From: Megalobrama amblycephala
Taxonomy: Eukaryota > Chordata > Actinopteri > Cypriniformes > Xenocyprididae
Direction of reading: 5' to 3'
Length of the DNA stretch: 64,000 nt
Assembly (NCBI RefSeq): GCF_018812025.1
Contig: NC_063057.1
Location: 17,293,638 to 17,357,637 of the forward strand
The first letter of the stretch is position 1; every line of letters begins with the position of its first letter. The position numbers were made by a program, and so were the translations under genes. The notes under the pieces were generated by a model, which saw only the letters and a program-made list of their open reading frames with translations, searched no databases and had not been told where the DNA came from. Shown piece after piece: positions 49,736 through 63,365 of the stretch.

Positions 49736-52700
49736 AGGCCCTGGATAGGAGTCCGACCCACTCTCCGCCTCTTCCATTTTGAACCCCCAAACCTCAATAC
49801 CACTTTTGGTGTTTAAATAAAGAATGCTGCCATGTTATTGGTCCTGGATACTGCCAATCAGCCCATCATTGGAGGAGGAAGCCAGGGGCATGTAACACAA
49901 ACCAGTAACCAGTACAGTGCTCAGAGGTGTTAGTCTTTTAATCTTTTCAACTTTGTATGGGATATGCACAGTTTTAAATGTAGCAGTGACCGCGTGTGAT
50001 TACAGGATCTGTCAGGACTTCTTTATTTTCCTCGGTTTGTGTCCCTCCCTTAATTTTTCTGGATTCTTTTTCGCTCTCAGCCTTGGATGGTAGAAAACAG
50101 GGATGTGAAGGTCCTGATCGGAAAGCACAGGCTCATCCTTCACGGCATAACGTCTCGAACATCCTCATGCAAAATCGAAAGCCTCGTTGCCTGAAAACAG
50201 CCTCTGCGACAATTTACTGTATGTTGAAGCACAACTGAAGTGTTCTGTAATGCTTGACACTTTTCTGCACAGGTCACCGCCCCGCCAAGTTCACTTTTAG
50301 GATTTTTTTTAAACATTATTATGGCCTAATCTCATTAAATCATGTATTTGAATGTTCTGAAGTGCTTTGGGGCAGAAATGTATGAAATTAGAGTTGATAC
50401 TCTGACATGGTGTCCACGTTGGCACTTGTGCAATAACGTTTAGCCATTTAATTTAAATTGGACTCGTTCGTAAAATATACATTTATGATGGGGGTGGGCC
50501 TATTTGAATTTTTTTCAACTTTTCTTTTCATTGCATGCAAAATGTTATTTATCAAGCATATTCAAGCGACTGTTTTTCCAACAACGTTCTAGACCTTCTG
50601 ATTGTATTGAATTACATTTGTCCGGTTTTTTTTCTCCCCGTAAACAGTTTCTACCTAATTTTCTAGTGCATTTTTTTTGTTAAGCTTTCTGAAAATTGAA
50701 TCATGGGTTTAAAGCAAAAAGCTAAAAGTAATCATAATGACCTTTGCCTTAAGTTACAAATCCTTCAGAATCCCTGTAACAGGACAGAAGGGTTTGCCTC
50801 AAAGCAAACAGGCTTTTTTTGTCTGTTTTTAAATGTCACCCGATCATAAAAGAACCGCCGCCACAATTTTTATTTGCATCCCTATCAATGCCAATGCAGC
50901 ACTTTTTTTTCCCCCCCCAGAGGCCAAGAAATGTTGCCCAACTTCCTAGTATACTATACTCTATGAAATGCTCCACAGGACAGTGTTATGCATCATCAGA
51001 TTTTTTTTTTATCAGAACTCTCTATATGCTGTCAGAAAGACTTTTTGAACTTGTCTCAGAACCTTCCGGTAGCTCTCGTTGGAAATACCAAGATCCACCT
51101 CTTGTAATATTTCATCCTGAACATCATGTGATTATTTTTTTTTTCTCCAGGAATTTTTTTTTTTGCTATCACAATTCACGCATCATATCTCTGCAAGCTT
51201 ACGATGGTACCAAATCTGTTGGATTACAGGATTGGGATATTGCATTATTTATTTTGCACTTATTGAGGTGTTAGTGCAGAGACCTGGTTTCCCATCATGC
51301 ATTGGAATGCCATGTTTATTTCACTCTTCATGGTCTTTGCCTCTGGAGTGTAAAGTCTCCATTGACTCTGCTTCTTATATCTATAACATGTTCAAATAGG
51401 TTTGTTTCCAAAGCCAAAAGTATGTATTTGCCTTTTATTTTCTCTTTTCTTTAACTGTTTAAAAAAAAATCTTATTTTTAACTTTAACCAATATTATTTT
51501 ACATATTGTAGAGATTCTAATTTATGTGATCTTCAGCAACCAAAATATTGCTCTGTTCAATTCTGTTCATGTGTCTGGAGTCTGGACTGTTTCTGTACCT
51601 TCACAGCTATAGGTTGAGTGTTAAGAGCCTTGTATTCATTCATCATCCCAAGAGTCTCAGTTACACAGATGAGGTATTATTTTCGAGAGCTGCTAAAAAG
51701 TTATTTTAATTTTAATAATTGTTCCGGGTTCAATTGTATTACAACAGAAAATACTTCTGACTCAATCCTCAGATTGTATAAACATCGTTTTCCAGTCATC
51801 CACTTATAGTGTACGTTCATTTTGTGACATTCGCTGTTTCTATGGTATATCATATTAATGTAAAGACAGGACGAGTGATAAAGCCAATTGGAATACGCGA
51901 TTCTGATTGGTCAATCGCTGTCGTCCAGATTCCATAGCAACGCTCACACTTTTGTTTCATACTAAAACGCAACTGGCGCCATCTTGTGTTTTAGTTATCA
52001 CTTCTAGTGAACAGGAAAAAAAATCAGGTAAATTCAACTCAAATTAATATTTTAATTTATGTTCCTGCTAAATAACCGTGTACTGAGCAGTATAATGTAC
52101 AATAAAATGGCCATTATTACTTGGCAAAGCAACAAACAAATTGGACTAGAAAGTAACGTTAGCCCCGCTGACGAATTTGACAACTGCTGCATCTTAACGG
52201 TTTTTTTTGTACAACGTACACGTTATTTTTTATTAGTATTATCATTATTATTTGTTTATTAGAAACCAAAGAGTTCGAAATTATTCTGTAGTAACTGACA
52301 ACATTGAACCCGGAACATTTTAAGCAGTTGTACAAGTTCCCTCCCTACAATTCTCAAATTCTCTCCCTCTGGATTTCATGGATGTGTTTTATGCACTTGT
52401 AAATAGTGGTTATATATCTACATGCCATAATAATGATGCTGGATTTAAGCAGGTGGAGGGGAAGGACACATGCTGCAGGATAAATGAATTAATTAACCAT
52501 GTTTCAGAGCACTTCACTTTCAGAACTTCCCACTAGTCATTTGTTTTAGAGCATTCAAAAATGGAGACAAGGAGATATAGTTTTTAAATGTGACTTGTCA
52601 GAATATAAGGTATTCATTGATGGCATAAAAGTAGTTCTCAGCCAATAACAAATTGACATTTGTATAGACTGGGTCTGTACATTATATTGTTGCCTACATC

Positions 52701-52740
52701 AATACCTATATATATTTTGATATTTTCAGAATGGAATAAA
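49736..52740 (+). other. ppp6r2: 3' UTR of ppp6r2 and convergent intergenic DNA
   Basis: AATAAA occurs early (about 49816) and at 52735-52740. The transcript end is therefore either about 100 bp or about 3 kb after the stop. Long T runs (e.g. 50882, 51001, 51137) and short frames fill the interval and none looks protein-coding. A piece with attggtcaatcgctgtcg (51840-52030) may be a repeat end. Confidence 0.5.
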
Positions 52741-54516
52741 TCTGTTATTGAGAGAAATGATTTTCATCGGTTAAGCTGACAGAGTGAAATGCACCATCTC
52801 TTGTGCAGCTGTGTACTTTGAAACCTTCTCTGGTCTTTTCTTAGGCCAATGAGAACTGAATGGAGGCCTTCCAGGAATCTACAATCTCCTTTATAAACAC
52901 ATGTGCCAATTTGGATGTGTGCATCATGCTTTGATGAGGCAGAACAGATGCTAGGGTTATTATTGGGGGTTCTCAGCCTTAATCTAAACAGAGGTAAGAC
53001 AAAACCCAGGAATGAAACCAACAACCATTTGCTCAACTTCATTTTATATGAAACATTTAAAAAAAAAAAAATCTTTGAGCCATTGGAAAAAACTCTGCAA
53101 TCACACAAAACAATTTGATTTAAATTTAATTTATACTAAAGAAATCCTCAGAACAGCTTTACATATTAAGGCAATGACGTGTAACATCAAGAATTTCACA
53201 CAAAAATCACTTGGCATATCTGATAATTGTGGTATATATATAAAAAAAAAAGGCACACGACATGGTTCTTACAAAAGAAAAGGGTTTCATTCCACGACTT
53301 CACAGTATATAGTTACAATTGTGCCAGGAATTATAAAATTAACAAGTAGAGATGATGGTTTTGCATTCTAATTCCTTAATTGTTGGACAGGAAAGCACAT
53401 ACTACTGGTACTGCAAAAGGCACATTCAGGGATGAAAGCAGTTACATTGTATGATATTATTGCTTGATATGAACACTAATTGCATGTAACAGCTGCTAGA
53501 CATACTACTCAATTTCAAAATATGCAGATACCAGATGGACTGTCAACACAACTGATGGAAATGTTTGAATGCAACAACACTCCAAATATAACAACATTCC
53601 CAAAAGATACTAAAAAGAACAAACAGCATACAACTGGTGACAGTAGTTTTACATTAGAAGCCCCCCCCCTTCCCCTAAAAAAAAAAAAAACAATCACATC
53701 ACACACCAGAGATATGGGCAGTTTAAAAATTCAAGAATTAAAAAAAAAAAAAAAAAAAAACTACATATCAGGAATAAAGTCCAACAGTCAAAACCTTGTT
53801 GCCAGTAAAAAACAAATGTAACTACAAATAAAAAAGAAATAAAATAAAACATCATCCATTTATCTTCAATACAATCTGATCAACATTTAGAGTGTCATAG
53901 TGCAGTGATAAATAAAAGAGAAAGAGAAAGAGAGCAAACCCCTACATTCATTTTTTGGAAGGAAAAAAAGAAAAGAAAAAGTAAATCTCCTGATCATCTC
54001 CTTATGACACTGGAGCCTTGCAAATGGTAGAAAACTTGCTGTTTATGGACCAATTAGAACAATAAATCCTACAAATCAGGCTTCCCACAAGCATGGAATG
54101 TGCAAATAGTGATTTTTCAAGGCTGAAAATTCACAAGATTTCTACAGTAAATATATATATATTTTATATTTATTTTTTTGTAAAATATTTCACTGGCAAC
54201 ATTGCTCTTTGTAAGTTAAGTCCATTTAAAATGAGTTTACAAATCCTTATCTAGTGATTATGTGATGGAAGTAGTGGAAATTCAAAAAGAGTGGGAACCC
54301 TGTTAAATAAATACATGTATAGAGCAGCAAACACTCAGGAGCTCTAATGGTAGGATTAAAGACTTCAGATTTAAAGTCTATTCTACTCTTACTTTCGTCA
54401 TTCCCAATGCCAATCAAACAATACAACATTGCATATGTTCAAATGGGAGTTCTTCAATTTTCTCCAGGCTGTACATAAAAATGCAAAATAATTTTAAATA
54501 CAGTGAAAAGTTGATT
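52741..54516 (-). other. fam3c: Presumed 3' UTR of fam3c
   Basis: Downstream of the fam3c stop on the minus strand. It contains poly-A tracts in plus orientation (53686, 53742-53760) and no convincing coding frame on either strand. The exact minus-strand poly(A) site is not clear. Confidence 0.45.
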
Positions 54517-57500
54517 TCACTCGTGTTTTATAGGAATGCATCCTTCCATCTCCAAAACTTCTGGCCAGCCTTCATATTTGTTGGTCTCTGCATTGTTCTT
54601 GATGTGCTGAAGATGCATGAGATGGTTTATTAGATACTTCAACTATTATTCCAAAGATTGAAAAGGACATGGCCCTTTATTAGTGGGGGCTGCAGCCTGA
54701 AAAAAAGAGACACAAGGCAAATTTACCTGCTCAAAGGGGCTCTTTGTTTTGATCCCTTTGCCTCCAACAAACACCCAGTTATCTCTGAAGCCCAGTATGC
54801 TGATGCTTGAGCTGCCCAAATCTGCTATCAGATTTCTGGCCTCTTCATTCAGCCTGTTCCATAATTAAAAAAAAATAAATGCAATAAATATATAAACCGA
54901 GACAGATCTGTAAAGGTTTGTCCAAAAATGTAGTGAAGCGGCTCACTTTGTTGCAGGATCATCGAAAGTGGCCATCATGACAATGCTTCCATCTTCTATT
55001 TCCTTCAAGAATTTGATGAGCAGGTTCACATCTAGACAGAACGAAAGAACGTTTAAAATTACTATTTTAAAAAGATTACGTTTTATAAGCAACTCAAATG
55101 GAAATGTACATAACTACTACAAATGAGCTCTAACCAATGAAACTATGAGACAGTGGCCATGTTTATAACTGATATTAATATAAGTCTCTTGTGAGCCAAT
55201 TAAAACAGTGGTTCTCAACCAGGAAGCCGGAACCCACCAGCAACCAGGAAGCCTTAGCACACTTGGGCCACAAGAAATTGGTTTAAAATAAACACAAAGA
55301 CTATAAACCACAAGACGCGTCACTCATATTGTATTGAATGGGAGAAAGTGCTATGTCCAATATGGCGGAATAAGTCCCGCCTTCTAAATAAGAGCCAATC
55401 GCCGATTGGTAAAGTCATTGTGTCACTGCAGTGGCCGTTAGAAGCTCTGGTTCCTATAGAAAGAGTCAGACTCGCGCCTTCGAAATGAGGCACAAGAGAT
55501 GCGCATTTAGGACTGCGCATGCGCATTAGCTTGATCCAGCCTGAAAAATGCCATTTTTTTGTCATGATTTGAGCATTTAGAAACAACATTTATGAGACAG
55601 TTGTTGTCAGATTTCATTGGTGATTTCAAATATGACATTTAATTGAAAGCTTGGCAAACAGCTTTGGAGAATTTGATGTTTCCCCATTCAAAGAGCTAGG
55701 AGCTGCAATTGCATGCCCGAGAGGCATTTCAAAAATGGCCGCCGAGTTAAATGACTTGTCTTAAAGGGACTTTGATAAACATTAATGCCCGGTTTCACAG
55801 ACAAGGCTTAAAGGTGCAGTGTGTAAATTGAGGTTGCGAATTGCAACCAATGGGTCAATCCACTGCTAAGCAAATGTGTTCTGTAGCAGTTTGTCTGTTT
55901 AGGGCTACTGTAGAAACATGGCAGCACAAAATGGTGAATTTGATATAAGGGAACCCGTATGCAAGACAGAAATGGCTCGTTCTAAGGTAATAAAAACATA
56001 ATAGTTCATTATGTAAGATGTTTATACACCACTGAAAACATAGTTATGTACAGTCAACCTAAAATGTATTCAGACACCATGAACATTTCATTCATTAATA
56101 TGGTTTATTCACTATAGTTTAAAAAAATGGTAATAAAATATGACAAGATCTCAGAGTTAAACTGTGTCAGAAAAAAATAATCTTAATAATGTCAGAAAAC
56201 ACTTGAGCAAAACATGGTCAGGTCAAAGTGTCTGAATAATTTTGTGTTCCAAATTATCATAAATTTTACTGGTAGTCCACTGTATGAAGAATTTTTGGGT
56301 ATAATATGTCAAAGTTTACTTTATTTTGCTTTCCTCACTTACATAAATGAACTATAGTGTCCTGCACCCACTAGTAAAAAAATAAATTATATTTATTGTC
56401 TGAATAATATTTGGTTTGACTGTATATATTATACAGGTGCTGGTCATATAATTAGAATATCATCAAGTTGATTTATTTCACTAATTCCATTCAAAAAGTG
56501 AAACTTGTATATTATATTCATTCATTACACACAGACTGATATATTTCAAATGTTTATTTCTTTTAATTTTGATGATTATAACTGACAACTAAGGAAAATC
56601 CCAAATTCAGTATCTCAGAAAATTAGAATATTGTGAAAAGGTTCAATATTGAAGACACCTGGTGCCACACTCTAATCAGCTAATTAACTCAAAACACCTG
56701 CATTTCTGTCAATAGATCATTATAAATATTACACACTGGACCTTTAAGACTAGTCCCAGATTAAAATGAATGTTTGTATCTTAAAATATGTCAGTGTGCC
56801 ATTGTTTTTTCTCAAGATGCAATTTTAGCTAAGGCACATTTCAAAAATCTACTTAAATGTCTTTATTTAACTGGCTTAGTCTAAGCCCTGTTTGTGAAGC
56901 GGGGCCCAAAACCTTTAAAAATATTTGTCTTATTTCTTAGTTAAATTTGTTCCCTCAACAACTGTCATTTTTATTTAAGAATAAGGGTTCTCACAGTCTT
57001 TGAAAACCATATGAGGGAATTTTGAAAGTGTGATTTCTAGACCTGGAAAAGTCATGGAAATTACTATAATAAATAGGTCAGGCAGTAAAATATTTTATCA
57101 GGTAGAAATTGTTATTTGTGAGTAAAAATAATTAATAGAAAAAACCTTATCCCGTAATCATGAACGACTGTAAAAGTCATTGGTCATAAAGAGTGTGAAT
57201 GCTGAAGAAAAGTTATTGAAATGCCTGGAATTATGAAATGTAATTATTTTAATTTTATATGTAAGAATTTTCATATATTAATCTCTTTTTTTATTATTGA
57301 CTATATGTGAACAGCTTGTAACGAGACCAGTGTTGCAAATTGCTTTCAGCTGAAAGTAGCTAAAACTGGTCGCTAAATGTTGCTAGATGACGTCATACTG
57401 GCGAGTCCACCGCTCTATATTAATATAAATATAAATCAGTGGTCAAATCACGGAATCTAGATAAGGTTTGTCTAAGAAGTTGCTAGATTTGTCCCTAGGC

Positions 57501-60500
57501 TTTAAAAAAAAAAAAAAAAAAGTCTCAAAAGTGGTGGGGAAGCAGTTAAATATAGTGACAAAAATCACTAAATTGGCAGCAGTGAATGAAAGTTAAAACA
57601 AGGCATTCCCTGACTTAGGTTGTCCATGAAAAGCCTGTAGACTTTTGTATTTTTATGTGAAGGACTCTCAGTATGTGAAAGTATGTGACGTGACATTCAT
57701 GAACGCTTATACAATGTTCAGGATAATGTCGAAAGAACTATTCTGTACTGTAATGTCTATGTGTCATGAAAAGGAAAGGGATTAATTCAAACTATAGTCT
57801 CACATAGTCAGACCTATATAGTCTATATTCTCAAATATACTTTATAATCAAACTATCATAACAGTTTAATTTTAATAACATCATCTGTGGACATGATGCA
57901 AGTGAATTGTAGAGTTGGTGCAAGCATATCCACATCGCTATGATCGGATGCTTTCTTTAATGACGTTTGACAACAGCTTTCATTTTTGTTATGCACTTAT
58001 TTGCTTATTGAGAGTAAAGCGTGCAGCACATATTTACATATTCATCTAAATGTCTCTCCCAGCAGTGTGGACAGCACCAGGATGTTCGTTAACAGTATAA
58101 CTTCTTTTTACTTCTTATGGTATAACACTTTGAATCGCATTCTGTCTCTTGTATGTTACGTGTATAAGTTGCTGGCTGCAGTTCACTTAATGGCCACCAG
58201 TGTCGCTAATAACAAGGGTTTCTGAATTCTAAATATATAGACCCTTTAATTATGAAATGATTTTTATTTAGTTAATTTATTGCTGCTAAAAAAAAAAAAA
58301 AAAAAAAAAGTGGAAATGAGCAGCTTTCATTACAACAAAAGTATCCAAAATACCTTAGCCTACATAGGGGCCTTCGAATAATGCTTTGGACAATAGGGGA
58401 CCAATAGGGAGTCAAAAAGTTTGAGAATGCACTATGCACTTGTGACTGGATCACTCGTACATGCAAAATCTGCATATGGAAACCGGATATGGGGTGTAAA
58501 AGCAGATTTACCTCCAGACCACATGTCAAAGGAATCAGTCTTGGTCAGCTCGCCAGTCTTCCCTGTAAAAAATTGTAGATTAATGCAGTCCAAATTCTCT
58601 CAATATCTACTGGATTTAGGGCTGTCAAATGATTAATCGAGATTTATCGCATACAAAATAAAAGTTTGAGTTTGCCTAATATATGTGCGAGTACTGCATG
58701 TAATTAATATGTATATAGAAATACACAAAAATGAATGTATACATTTAAGAGAAATATGTTATTTATGTACAAAATATTTTTATTTATATATAATATAAAT
58801 TATATAAAAATATAAATAAATAAATATTCTCAAATATATACATGAACGTGTTTGTATTTATATATACATAATTACACACAGTACACCCACATATATTAGG
58901 CAAACTCAGACTTTTATTTTGTATGCAATTAATGACGATTAATCGTTTGACTTGATCGTTAAACTGGATTTGACTTCACAATACATACACTAAGCTATTA
59001 ACTACAAAACACAAATTTGCCTACACTGCCACTGTTCACTTAAAAAGGTTTCAGCATCAACATGTTTTTAAAGACAAAAAGGTGTACCATTGAGCACTGC
59101 AATGTTTATACCACGTCCAACGTTGTTCTTAACTCCGCTCATTAATCTGATAAAAGAAAGAGTTCAAACAGCAGCCGTCAAAATTATTGTCATGTTTCCA
59201 CTGATGCACCAAGCTAAAATTCACAAGTCAGGATTTGTATTTTTCAATTGTGTGTAAAACCTACACATTGTCCTGAAAACACATTTTCGGACCGACTACA
59301 CTGGCTGCTCCACTGGTGATCTTAAAGGTATAATGGTCCTCAGGACATGATTTAGAAAGGCCGCATTTGTGGCGCGGTGGCTTGGTTGCTGAAAACAATA
59401 AGAATACATACATAAACATAGAGACGTCTGTCCTATTTCCTATTTTTAAACATGTCCTTGTCCTCTGTCTGGGTTATTTATTAATCGTTTATCTATGTAC
59501 ATGTATACCAGACAGACAGCTTCACACTGAATCAATATCACACTGTTAATTATGTCTTGTGATACATTTCTCAAGTAGAGTAAATTATAAAAAGAAGACC
59601 ACACCCAAACACATACTTTATCAAATGACTAAGTAAATGGCACTAGCATAACACATTCAGTGCGACAACTATGGAACATCGTCCCTGATATCAGGAATCT
59701 AACACCTACGCACTATTCATGCCACCCCCACTCACACACACACATATATGCATATGAATCATTCATATTGTTAATACTCTGCATTAGTATGCAAAGCTAT
59801 GATTGAGTTGTGAATAGCTGTTTGCTATTTTATTCCATATTTTTATCTGCATTTTCTAGTTCAGTTTTATACAGAGTTCTAAACAAAAGTTCAGGAAGAG
59901 CCCAGGAGGATCAAGGAATGGAACTCATTTTCACCATCCTCAACTGAAAAATAAGTTAATTTGTACTCACGGACGGTCTCTGCATTTGCATATCGTGCTG
60001 TAGAGAAACAAACGTCAATTAGCTGATAGCAACGTGCCATGTAAAACACTGAAAGATGATAAATCTAAGCCATTCCTTAACTAAACAAGAAATTTAGGTT
60101 ACTTTACTAACAGAAAACGTGCAATTTCAACTTCAGGTCCTGTGTGTGTGATGGAGAAGATGGCTGCATGAATGAACTCACCAAAGACTTTCCCCATATT
60201 AAGATTCATATTACTCTGTAATAGCTCAAAGGCCAGGAACACAGCCAAAAACAAAATAGAAACCAGCACAGTAAGTTTCAAAATTCCTGTAAAAAAAAAA
60301 AAAAAAAAAAAAAAAAATTGGGGGAAAACAATGCAACAATGCAAATAGTTGAAATAACATGAAAATAACAAATATTTAGTAACCTAAATTGTCAAAACCA
60401 AATTAGCATATTCTTAAAGGTGCAGTGTGTAAATTTTAGCAGCATCTAGCGGTGAGGTTGCGAACTACAACCAACGGCAGCTCACCCATCCTTTTTGAAG

Positions 60501-62404
60501 CAAAAAAGAGAAGCTACGGTGGCCGTCTGGCCGACACAAGTCAAAGATGTCGTCGTCTGAGACAGCAGAGAGTACGTTAGCCTTCTAATAAACCAGACGA
60601 CTACTATGTAACGGTGGCTGCCCCGATTAAATTTAAAGTATTAAATTTCATCAAATTGTTTGGGCGCCAGACAAGTCAAAACTTGTCAAGAAAGAAAAAC
60701 AAAAACAATTTTAGGTTCCCGGTTCAGCTCATAAACCACCGATACACAAAATGAATGCCATTCAATAGCTGCAGTAATCACTGAATATGGGCTTAAATGA
60801 CGGTCACATAATAAAGGCTTTCAGATCAAAAGAATGTTATTTAAGGAAACATGAAAAACAACAAGACAATTACACAATTCACTTTTCAACAGCATTTGTA
60901 TATTTTTTTTCAGTGACAAACAACCAAAATACCAAAGACAACAAAACTAAATAAACATGGAAACAGAACCGTACCAGAGAAATTGCTGCTTAAGTTCAAA
61001 ATTTCATTTGATTTCACAACTTAGTGTCTTTGATTCACAATCGTCTTTTTTTTAACCAGTTTTCATAGAAATTATTAAATTTCAACTACTACGTCCACCA
61101 TGTTGTTACTGTCACATGACCTACCAGCGTCAGTTAAGTCCCTTCAACTCCATTCACAAATCCTCTCCCGTGGCCTCTTGGGATATTAAAGTGTCCATCG
61201 TATGCACACTTCAGAATCTCACTCGAAGTAGTAAGACATCCGGGTACTTTTCGCCTACCGTTTCGAATACTATGGGCTGCGTCCGAAAACCTAGGTAGCT
61301 GTCTTGCTGCCTCGCTGTCTTATAAGAGAATGACTTGTACGGCAGCGTTTGTGCATGAAGGTACCTCACGAAATTGATTTCGGACAGACTAAGTGAGGCA
61401 GCCTAACAGTTTAATGATCTACAGCAATATAGCGCGAGCTTTGGTGAGAACTAAACAAATAATTAATCACTACAGTAGTAATTTCTCGATAGAAATGATA
61501 TCAAAATTTAAATATGTTGGTCAAAATCGTACATTTATACACAAACTGAGCAGCAAACGCAACTTTCGGACGCCATCTTTATTTTCAACTAGCTCAACTG
61601 TCACAGGATTGTGGGAAATCAAAGGCAGCTAAGGATACATCTATGCTTCCTTCAAAAATCGATCAGATGAAGGTATCTCATGAGACAGGAAGTGAAGCTA
61701 ACACTGGATTCGGACGTGCCTTGATGCCTTACTACCTTGAAATGTGTCCTCAGTAGGCTGCATTTTCCAGTTTTCGGACGCAGCCATGAATTCGGACATA
61801 CTACTCTGTTCACATACTGTTTTTCACGTATTATATAGTAGAGAAGTATTCAATTTCGGACGCAGCTACAGTGATGAAACCCGCTCTGTCTGTAGAGTGT
61901 TTGTCTGTTTAGGGCTGCTGTAGAAACATGCCAGCGCAAAATTGTGACTTAACATGTAAGGGGACCCGCGGTGTATGTAGATAGAAATGGTTCATTCTAA
62001 GGTAATAAAAACATAACAGGTCTTTATACACCACTGAAAACATTGTTATGTATATTATATTGCATTTCTGTCAATAGATCCTCCCAAATTTTACACATTG
62101 CACCTTTAAAAGTCCATAGTTATCATTGTAATATTATGGCCTTCATTTATAATATAATATTATACTTCATTTTAACTTTATTTTTTGTATGGTTTACTGT
62201 ACAAAAGTATATCTGGATTAGGATTAGTGCAATTTTCCTTCAATGTCTTCAAGCAAAACTATTTACTACAAGAATACACACACATTACAACAACATATTG
62301 TCAGTGGCAACTGTGCAAATATTTGCCTTTGGTTACATGTAATATATACTTTAGCAGAGTTTATACTGAAAGAAAAGGAACACACCTCCTGCTCGCATCA
62401 TCAT
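54517..62404 (-). CDS. fam3c: FAM3C / ILEI secreted cytokine-like protein
   Basis: Nine coding exons on the minus strand: 62386-62404, 60182-60286, 59971-59997, 59265-59388, 59088-59146, 58512-58562, 54947-55031, 54727-54853 and 54517-54606 (TGA). The sum is 687 nt, or 228 residues (human FAM3C 227), in frame at every junction. The start holds three consecutive ATG codons (62396-62404). The hydrophobic signal/anchor segment is [20 protein letters not shown] (about residues 6-25). The mature part carries [71 protein letters not shown] and [14 protein letters not shown]. The family cysteines are in the KCG, SCP, MCF and GCI motifs; the position that is WVFCGG in mammals, as I recall, reads WVFVGG here. 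FAM3C is a secreted beta-beta-alpha-fold protein linked to epithelial-mesenchymal transition. One 27-nt exon is very small. The large intron (55032-58511) is element-filled. Confidence 0.95.
56049..56424. mobile_element. MITE with tacagtcaacctaaaatgta ends
   Basis: Left tacagtcaacctaaaatgta, attcagacac and right gtctgaataatatttggttt, gactgta are inverted. 376 bp, AT-rich, no frame. Confidence 0.7.
56432..56701. mobile_element. Solo end of a Tc1-like transposon
   Basis: From tacaggtgctggtcatataa to gctaattaactcaaaacacc. From memory, this is the terminal region of a Tc1/mariner-type element widespread in fishes; the transposase part is absent. Confidence 0.55.
58617..58951. mobile_element. Palindromic MITE (335 bp) in fam3c intron
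   Basis: Left tagggctgtcaaatgattaa. The right end has aatgacgattaatcgtttga, the inverted form lacking the last few bases. Arms such as taaaagtttgagtttgccta (58663-58682) and its inverse (about 58900-58918) match. The left end lies 55 bases upstream, in transcript sense, of exon 58512-58562. Confidence 0.8.
60414..62109. mobile_element. Large nested copy of the ttaaaggtgcagtgtgtaaa MITE
   Basis: Left ttaaaggtgcagtgtgtaaa; right ttttacacattgcacctttaa. Near the right end gtttgtctgtttagggctgc matches the 55808 copy (55890-55909). Between, other elements are stacked: one with ctgcgtccgaaaacctaggt (about 61276) paired with ttttcggacgcagccatgaa (about 61770-61789), and an outer pair with tactatgggct and aatttcggacgcagct (to about 61867). 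Boundaries of the inner units are approximate. Confidence 0.65.
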
Positions 62405-63240
62405 GAAGGCAAAGTAAACACTGAGATCCAGACACCTGATGTGAGATCAAATATCATCATATAACAAAAGCCTGAATTCCTAAATATTTCAGCTATACTA
62501 CTTATATTACTAGCAGGAATATAATCCAGATTATCAAGATGTTTGTGAAAAAAGACAAGGCACAATTTCTGTTTTTAACCATTTTGGTAAATTTAAAGTA
62601 AATAGTTTAGAAACCAGTGTTCAGCATTATACTTAATAAGATATCAGTATCAGCATTGGCCATTAAACAAATCATAGTAAATCTCCTATTTGTGATCACC
62701 TGTATTAGGTGGCAAATGGAAGTGCAAATTTATAAGATCCTGATGTCTGAAAACGATTCAGGTCCACATCAGCCAATTAAACATCCAAAGAAAAAAACGT
62801 ACTAAATGTTAGAATTAAACAAACACATCACATACATCTTCAAAACCTCTTATCATGCCTGACAACGTTGGCAGGAGCGAATTTAAACCCTAAACAGTTT
62901 TAGAGTGTAGTTTAGGTGTTAGTTGACAGCAGTAAAGTGATAGTAGCCATTAGCATGCGACGAATATATAAACAAAAAACAAGAATAAACCTTCAAACAA
63001 AGAAAAGCGAGTATAAATTCAAGAACAGCAGGTAACCCAGCTGATCTACTGTTACACTGATAAAGTCGAGGAGAATAGAAAGAAGTACCTGGTTCCCTGG
63101 GTGCCACGGCGACACACTGTTGAATGTCCCGACACATCCGGGTTCACTTTCAAGGAGGAGCGTGTACGTGTGTTTGAGAGACCGAAACGTCATGCGGGGG
63201 GCGTGTCCTACAGGAGGCCCGCCCACTGCGTAGTGCGTAT
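62405..63240 (-). promoter_or_regulatory. fam3c: 5' UTR, first intron and promoter of fam3c
   Basis: The coding exon has an acceptor (ctcag) just upstream at 62421-62422. A non-coding first exon ends at 63089 with donor gtactt (63083-63088) and extends to about 63150-63200 in a GC-rich patch (gcggggggcgtgtcct, 63193-63208). Assignment rests on splice consensus and base composition. Confidence 0.5.
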
Positions 63241-63365
63241 CAGTTTCATCCTGAAGTCAACAAAATATTATTTTGTAATTATTAAATTATTTTACGGGTC
63301 ATTTTAACCTGTAGAAGATGTTCTGTTTCCCGAAAATACTAGTTAATGTTATCGCATTGGACTGA

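Larger units (their letters stand above)
55808..56747. mobile_element. MITE with ttaaaggtgcagtgtgtaaa ends, split by two insertions
   Basis: Left end ttaaaggtgcagtgtgtaaa and right end attacacactggacctttaa are inverted. The family resembles the zebrafish element I know as Angel. The middle is broken by elements at 56049-56424 and 56432-56701. A second, larger copy is at 60414-62109. Confidence 0.75.
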
